Positions 1-2,807 of a DNA stretch of 5,231 nucleotides are shown here, one piece after another (the first letter of the stretch is position 1; each line of letters begins with the position of its first letter). The position numbers were made by a program, and so were the translations under genes. The stretch is from Planctomycetia bacterium (lineage in GTDB: Bacteria; Planctomycetota; Phycisphaerae; Phycisphaerales; SM1A02). The notes beneath the pieces are model-generated. The model was given only the letters and a program-made list of their open reading frames with translations, had not been told where the DNA came from and made no database searches. The stretch is taken from the NCBI GenBank assembly GCA_005799205.1, contig SYHM01000105.1, positions 1 through 5,231 on the forward strand, read 5' to 3'.

Positions 1-13
1 AAGGCGAAGAGCC

Positions 14-1081
14 TCAAGTAGTGCGCGACAAACCTTCGTGCAAGAGCTGACGAAACGCTGTGCTGTCCTGCGCACCGATCGCCCCGACGAGCCGCGCGAG
101 TGCATCGCGCAATCGCTCGATTGCCTGTGCCGAGTATGGGTTTTTCGCCTGAATCTCGTAGTACACATCCGGACTCTCTCGCACCACAGCTGCCGCAAGT
201 GACTCAAGCGCACGAAATGTCGTGCTGCGAACGGGCTGTTGCGCCTTCGGTAGCGCGACGGCGAACGCGATCGCAGTCGCATGCGCCAGGCTCAACAGAT
301 CAGCCATCACCCGGTCGTGCTCTGCGAGGGGCATTCGCACGATGCGTGCGGTCGTCGGCGCGAACAGAGCCTCGACCGCTGCGAGGGCGCGCGCATCCCC
401 AGTGTCGCAGACGACAACATCAGCATCGCGCAGCAGCGCCACCGATGGCCCGAACATGGGATGGATCGACCCGACGCAACACTCCGCGCGCTGGAGGGCG
501 GCAATCGGCTCGAGAAGCGGCGTCTTGATACTTGCGATGTCGACGACGATGCCACGTGGAGGCGATGTCACCCACTCGCTGTACAGCGTTGCGGTGACTC
601 CTGGCGACACTGCCACAACCACGAGGTCCGCGGTCGCAAGCGCGCCCTTCGCCCATGCGTTCTCCTCAGACGACGCCGCAGGATCGAGCGCTCCGGTTGT
701 GAAGCCTTGCGCCGAAAGAAAATGGGCCATCCAGCGCCCCATGCGCCCAGCCCCTCCGACGATGACTGCGCACTTGCCGGCGCCAGTCGCTGAAAAGCGA
801 AGTCGTTCATCTTCTTGCGCGCCAACTGAGGCGCGAATCAGCCTCGCGAGCAGGTCCTCTGCAATCTGCGGATCGAGTCCATTCATCAATGCTGCTGCAC
901 GCGCACGCTCGAGCACCGCACGTTCGTGGGCGTAGTCGACGGTAGGAATGTTCAGCCGGCGCTTGATCTCGCCGACCTCTTTCACAAGTGCAAGGCGTTC
1001 AGCGGCGCGCGCGACAATCTCGCGGTCGATCTCACCGATCCGCGCGCGCACGGCGTCGAGATTGTCAACGTGGTCGCTCAT
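14..1081 (-). CDS. tyrA: Bifunctional chorismate mutase / prephenate dehydrogenase (T-protein)
   Basis: Cytoplasmic enzyme of tyrosine synthesis: chorismate to prephenate, then NAD-dependent oxidative decarboxylation to 4-hydroxyphenylpyruvate. Residues 1-90 are an AroQ-type helical mutase; R12, R29, K40, D49, E53 and Q89 align with the E. coli active-site set, but His52 sits where E. coli has Arg51. Residues 104-355 are the dehydrogenase: Rossmann glycine loop GGAGRMG at 109-115, VVDIASIK at 179-186, and HPMFGP from His207 (equivalent to the catalytic His of E. coli TyrA), then AEHD at 253-256. At 355 aa it is close to E. coli TyrA (373 aa), and the dehydrogenase half resembles the enteric T-protein throughout. 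The ATG overlaps the stop of the upstream membrane protein gene (ATGA) and has no clear Shine-Dalgarno motif, so translation is probably coupled. The family call is very secure; allosteric control by tyrosine cannot be read here. Confidence 0.95.
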   Translation of the reverse strand: MSDHVDNLDAVRARIGEIDREIVARAAERLALVKEVGEIKRRLNIPTVDYAHERAVLERARAAALMNGLDPQIAEDLLARLIRASVGAQEDERLRFSATGAGKCAVIVGGAGRMGRWMAHFLSAQGFTTGALDPAASSEENAWAKGALATADLVVVAVSPGVTATLYSEWVTSPPRGIVVDIASIKTPLLEPIAALQRAECCVGSIHPMFGPSVALLRDADVVVCDTGDARALAAVEALFAPTTARIVRMPLAEHDRVMADLLSLAHATAIAFAVALPKAQQPVRSTTFRALESLAAAVVRESPDVYYEIQAKNPYSAQAIERLRDALARLVGAIGAQDSTAFRQLLHEGLSRTT

Positions 1082-1539
1082 CGCAGAAAGAGCGCGAGAA
1101 GCACAAGAAAGACCAGCCCGTTACTGAGCGCGTTCGCGAGCAACCACCAACGGTACACCTTGCACTCGCTGGGCACATTCCAGAAACGCTTGATCATCCA
1201 CGCTTCGAACAGCGCATTGATGAGCGTTGTGACGATGAACGCAAGAAGAAAACTCGGCAGGGTGTCGTAGTTCTGCCATCCGCCCCCCTGCAGTTTCAGA
1301 TGCAGTGATTGCTCGATGCGCGCGAGTCCCTCAAATCCCACGGCCGCGATCGGGATCGCCAGCATCGCGCTCGCGAGATTGACTGTCAGCACCGCCGCGA
1401 TCGCCTGCCCCATGCGCAGGTTGAACTTCGATCGAGCGAACCAACCTTCGATGAGCAGCCCACCTCCGATGATCGGTGCGGCCCAGATGCCCACGAGCAA
1501 CGGCACAACCGGATGGGTGATGTTGGCGACGATCGGCAT
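1078..1539 (-). CDS. Unrecognised four-helix membrane protein with an internal repeat
   Basis: I do not recognise the family. The 153-aa product is very hydrophobic, with about four membrane segments at roughly 10-30, 45-70, 95-115 and 130-152. Two halves resemble each other: E31-G-W33 followed by N54-x2-S57, and E112-A-W114 followed by N136-x2-S139, each a helix, a basic loop (ARSK; IKRF) and a second helix, which suggests duplication of a helical hairpin. The frame stays open upstream to a TTG at 1692, but that part is translated tRNA, so the start must lie after 1596. I chose ATG at 1539; a GTG at 1554 with AGTAGG 6 nt upstream is a real alternative (5 more residues). Its stop overlaps the tyrA start by 4 bp, so the two are cotranscribed, but this gives no proof of a role in aromatic metabolism. 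A small transporter or membrane scaffold is possible; no catalytic motif is evident. Confidence 0.8.
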   Translation of the reverse strand: MPIVANITHPVVPLLVGIWAAPIIGGGLLIEGWFARSKFNLRMGQAIAAVLTVNLASAMLAIPIAAVGFEGLARIEQSLHLKLQGGGWQNYDTLPSFLLAFIVTTLINALFEAWMIKRFWNVPSECKVYRWWLLANALSNGLVFLVLLALFLR

Positions 1540-1560
1540 AGCGAGCTTTCGCACGAGAAG

Positions 1561-1566
1561 CCTACT
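1561..1566 (-). promoter_or_regulatory. Possible Shine-Dalgarno AGTAGG
   Basis: AGTAGG matches AGGAGG at 5 of 6 bases and lies 6 nt before a GTG at 1554, in frame with the membrane protein gene. It is among the few SD-like motifs at a start in this window. If used, the protein gains five residues (VRKLA) before Met1. Most other starts here lack such motifs, so its weight is limited. Confidence 0.3.
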
Positions 1567-1595
1567 GAGGTCGTGCGCGGCGCAAAGCGAAACAA

Positions 1596-1670
1596 TCGGG
1601 GCGGCCGGATTTGAACCGACGACTTCCTGCTCCCAAAGCAGGCGCTCTAGCCAAGCTGAGCTACGCCCCG
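1596..1670 (-). tRNA. tRNA-Pro (anticodon TGG)
   Basis: A full 75-nt cloverleaf folds on the minus strand. The acceptor stem CGGGGCG/CGCCCCG is perfect over 7 bp, the D stem is GCTC/GAGC, the anticodon stem CCTGC/GCAGG closes the loop TTTGGGA with anticodon TGG at loop positions 3-5, and the T arm is GTCGG-TTCAAAT-CCGGC with one T-G pair. C1-G72 with discriminator A73 is the usual identity of bacterial tRNA-Pro. The 3' CCA is not encoded (TTG follows), so it must be added by nucleotidyltransferase. TGG is the main Pro anticodon and reads CCA and CCG. The gene lies 22 bp after the second SMR gene and 56 bp before the membrane protein ATG, same strand, with no obvious terminator on either side, so it may be released from a longer transcript by RNase P and the 3' processing enzymes. 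Confidence 0.97.
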
Positions 1671-1682
1671 TGAGGGGGAGGC

Positions 1683-1688
1683 ATAGTA
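1683..1688 (-). promoter_or_regulatory. Possible -10 element for the tRNA-Pro gene
   Basis: TACTAT on the minus strand matches TATAAT at 4 of 6 positions, including the important A2 and T6. It would start transcription near 1676, a few bases before the mature tRNA. It lies partly in the 22-bp gap between the SMR gene stop and the tRNA. The -35 region at good spacing (TTCGCC) is poor, so cotranscription from upstream is at least as likely. Confidence 0.25.
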
Positions 1689-1692
1689 GCAA

Positions 1693-2022
1693 TCACACCG
1701 CGCTCAGGCGAAGCCCGACGACCCCCGCGAGAATCAGCAGTAAGCACGCGATACGGCGCGGGGCGCGCGACTCATTGAACGCGATCATGCCCACAGCGGT
1801 CGTGCCGACTGCGCCGATGCCAGTCCACACCGCATACGCGCTGCCAATCGGAATCGTCCGCACTGCCACGCTCAACAGAAAGAGGCTGCCAGTCATCGCC
1901 ACAACGAACCCGACGAGCCAGCGCGTGCGTCGCATCCCCTCACTCAAGAGGATGCAGGTTGCCGCGAGCACTTCGCAGCAGCCGGCCCCGCTGAGTGCGA
2001 TCCATGCAAGCGAATCGATCAC
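1693..2022 (-). CDS. SMR efflux subunit, YkkD-like half of a paired transporter
   Basis: A 109-aa inner-membrane protein of the small multidrug resistance family, a proton-coupled exporter of small cations. Four membrane helices fill the chain. Glu17 in SGAGCCEVLA is the essential helix-1 carboxylate, and PIGSAYAVWTGIGAVGT (58-74) is the Gdx/SugE-type signature rather than that of EmrE/Qac drug pumps. The N-terminus resembles Bacillus YkkD (AGCLEMAG). Arg residues crowd loops 1 and 3 (R31, R32, R34, R86, R89, R90), which predicts an N-out topology, opposite to its partner. The GTG start abuts the partner's TAG with no intervening base, so the two are translationally coupled. The likely substrate is guanidinium or a related small cation; quaternary ammonium export is the alternative. 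Family assignment is very safe, substrate is inferred. Confidence 0.92.
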   Translation of the reverse strand: MIDSLAWIALSGAGCCEVLAATCILLSEGMRRTRWLVGFVVAMTGSLFLLSVAVRTIPIGSAYAVWTGIGAVGTTAVGMIAFNESRAPRRIACLLLILAGVVGLRLSAV

Positions 2023-2388
2023 CTACGCCCCCACTTTCTTGATCGGTGCAACCGACTGTGTTGCTGCCGATGGCTCATGCAGCAGCCGCAATCCGAGCAC
2101 TCCCCCGATGATCGCGCAGAGTGACGCAACACGCCCGACTGTGAGCGGCTCACCGAGAAGGATCGCGCCGCACACGGCTGTTCCCGCGGCACCCAGCCCC
2201 GACCAGACCGCGTAGGCGGTTCCCAGTGGAATGCTCTTCAGCGCCCTCGCGAGAAGCGCAAAACTCGCGATGGTCGCGACAACAACACCGAGCGATGGCC
2301 ACGCTCTCGTAAACCCTTCCGTGAAGCTGATGCCAATAGCCCACGCGACTTCGAAGAGCGCCGCCAGTACGAGTTGAATCCACGCCAC
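2023..2388 (-). CDS. SMR efflux subunit, YkkC/SugE-like half of a paired transporter
   Basis: Four-helix SMR protein. From the GTG at 2388 it begins VAWIQLVLAALFEVAW, placing the essential Glu at residue 13 and Trp at 16, the same numbers as in SugE/Gdx and YkkC. The signature PLGTAYAVWSGLGAAGT follows, and after helix 4 there is a polar tail of about 18 residues (HEPSAATQSVAPIKKVGA), comparable to the tail of YkkC. A longer reading from a GTG at 2424 adds 12 hydrophilic residues (MAKSSDQRDNRA), lies 2 bp from the nuoA start and has no SD; I prefer 2388 because of the Glu13 register and a GATAAT box just upstream. Basic residues favour the N-in side (R60, K63 and the C-tail), opposite to the downstream partner. 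First gene of the minus-strand run; a heterodimeric guanidinium/cation exporter is the best inference. Confidence 0.9.
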   Translation of the reverse strand: MAWIQLVLAALFEVAWAIGISFTEGFTRAWPSLGVVVATIASFALLARALKSIPLGTAYAVWSGLGAAGTAVCGAILLGEPLTVGRVASLCAIIGGVLGLRLLHEPSAATQSVAPIKKVGA

Positions 2389-2394
2389 CGCACG

Positions 2395-2423
2395 ATTATC
2401 GCGCTGATCGCTAGACTTCGCCA
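2395..2423 (-). promoter_or_regulatory. Possible promoter of the SMR pair, leaderless
   Basis: On the minus strand TGGCGA (2423-2418, 3 of 6 to TTGACA) and GATAAT (2400-2395, 5 of 6 to TATAAT) are 17 bp apart, the ideal spacing. The first transcribed base would fall about 7 nt after the -10 box, at the G of the GTG at 2388, giving a leaderless mRNA. This fits the absence of a Shine-Dalgarno motif there. The -35 box is weak, so this rests mainly on the -10 match and its exact placement. Confidence 0.35.
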
Positions 2424-2440
2424 CCTGTGAGCACGATCAG
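2404..2440. repeat. 7-bp inverted repeat around the two divergent starts
   Basis: CTGATCG at 2404-2410 and CGATCAG at 2434-2440 are perfect inverted copies with 23 bp between them, centred on 2422. The arms are 30 bp apart centre to centre, about three helical turns, so a dimeric regulator could contact both on one face. The interval covers the nuoA GTG (2427), the alternative SMR GTG (2424) and the candidate -35 box of the SMR promoter. As RNA it could place the nuoA GTG in a hairpin loop. The match is plain to see; function as an operator is inferred. Confidence 0.45.
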
Positions 2441-2807
2441 TTCGTATCTTCCAGTTGTCTTGATTCTCGCCATGGCGGTGGGATTCGCCATCATCAATAT
2501 TGTCGCGAGCGCGATCCTAGGACCACGAGTCGAGAGCGCAGTCAAAGGGCTCACATACGAGTCAGGGATGGATCCCATTGGCACGACCAAGAAGCGATTC
2601 AATGTTCGCTTCTATGTGATGGCGATGACTTTTCTCGTCTTTGATGTCGAGATCGTTTTTCTCTACCCCTGGGCGGTCACATTCGCGCAACTCGAACCCC
2701 GCAGTCCTGAAGCCATGCTGTTCTTCGCACGCATCGCCTTCTTCGTCGGCACGAGCGTGATCGCGTACATCTACGCGTGGCGCAAGGGCGTCTTTCGCTG
2801 GGATTGA
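2427..2807 (+). CDS. nuoA: NADH-quinone oxidoreductase subunit A (complex I)
   Basis: A small membrane subunit of respiratory complex I, which helps link the peripheral arm to the proton-pumping arm near the quinone site. The 126-aa product has three membrane helices (about 8-30, 63-83, 95-116). Helix 1 leads into a long loop with the family motif YESGMDPIG (44-52) and RFNVRFYVMA, then FDVEIVFLYPWAV (72-84), whose Asp73 and Glu75 match the conserved acidic pair of E. coli NuoA. Length is normal for the family. The GTG start gives the usual short N-terminus before helix 1; no Shine-Dalgarno motif precedes it. Any promoter must lie inside the divergent SMR gene; TAGACT at 2412-2417 is a weak -10 candidate. 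Unusually, nuoB does not follow: the next gene is convergent. The product looks intact. Confidence 0.96.
   Translation: MSTISSYLPVVLILAMAVGFAIINIVASAILGPRVESAVKGLTYESGMDPIGTTKKRFNVRFYVMAMTFLVFDVEIVFLYPWAVTFAQLEPRSPEAMLFFARIAFFVGTSVIAYIYAWRKGVFRWD

Noticed and set aside
1..16. Terminator after tyrA: minus-strand AGGC-TCTTC-GCCT hairpin.
   Set aside because: The stem is only 4-5 bp and the window ends before any T-tract could be seen.
222..935. Plus-strand open frame of 237 codons opposite tyrA.
   Set aside because: Shadow of tyrA: Ala/Ser/Arg-rich and without domain character, while the minus strand has unmistakable TyrA motifs.
1571..1595. Intrinsic terminator after the tRNA.
   Set aside because: The sequence is GC-rich with a short TTGTTT, but no convincing stem followed by a T-run.
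1540..1692. N-terminal extension of the membrane protein starting at TTG 1692 (GRSSAWLERLLWEQEVVGSNPAAP-like peptide split in its middle).
   Set aside because: This is the translation of the tRNA-Pro gene, a well-known false peptide; the real start lies after the tRNA.
1316..2215. Plus-strand open frame of 299 codons.
   Set aside because: It crosses the antisense of a membrane gene, a tRNA and two SMR genes; low-complexity Ser/Pro/Arg/Thr composition, no recognisable motif.
2389..2426. A guanidine-I (ykkC) riboswitch before the SMR pair.
   Set aside because: At most 38 bp separates the divergent starts, too short for the aptamer, and no aptamer-like fold is seen.
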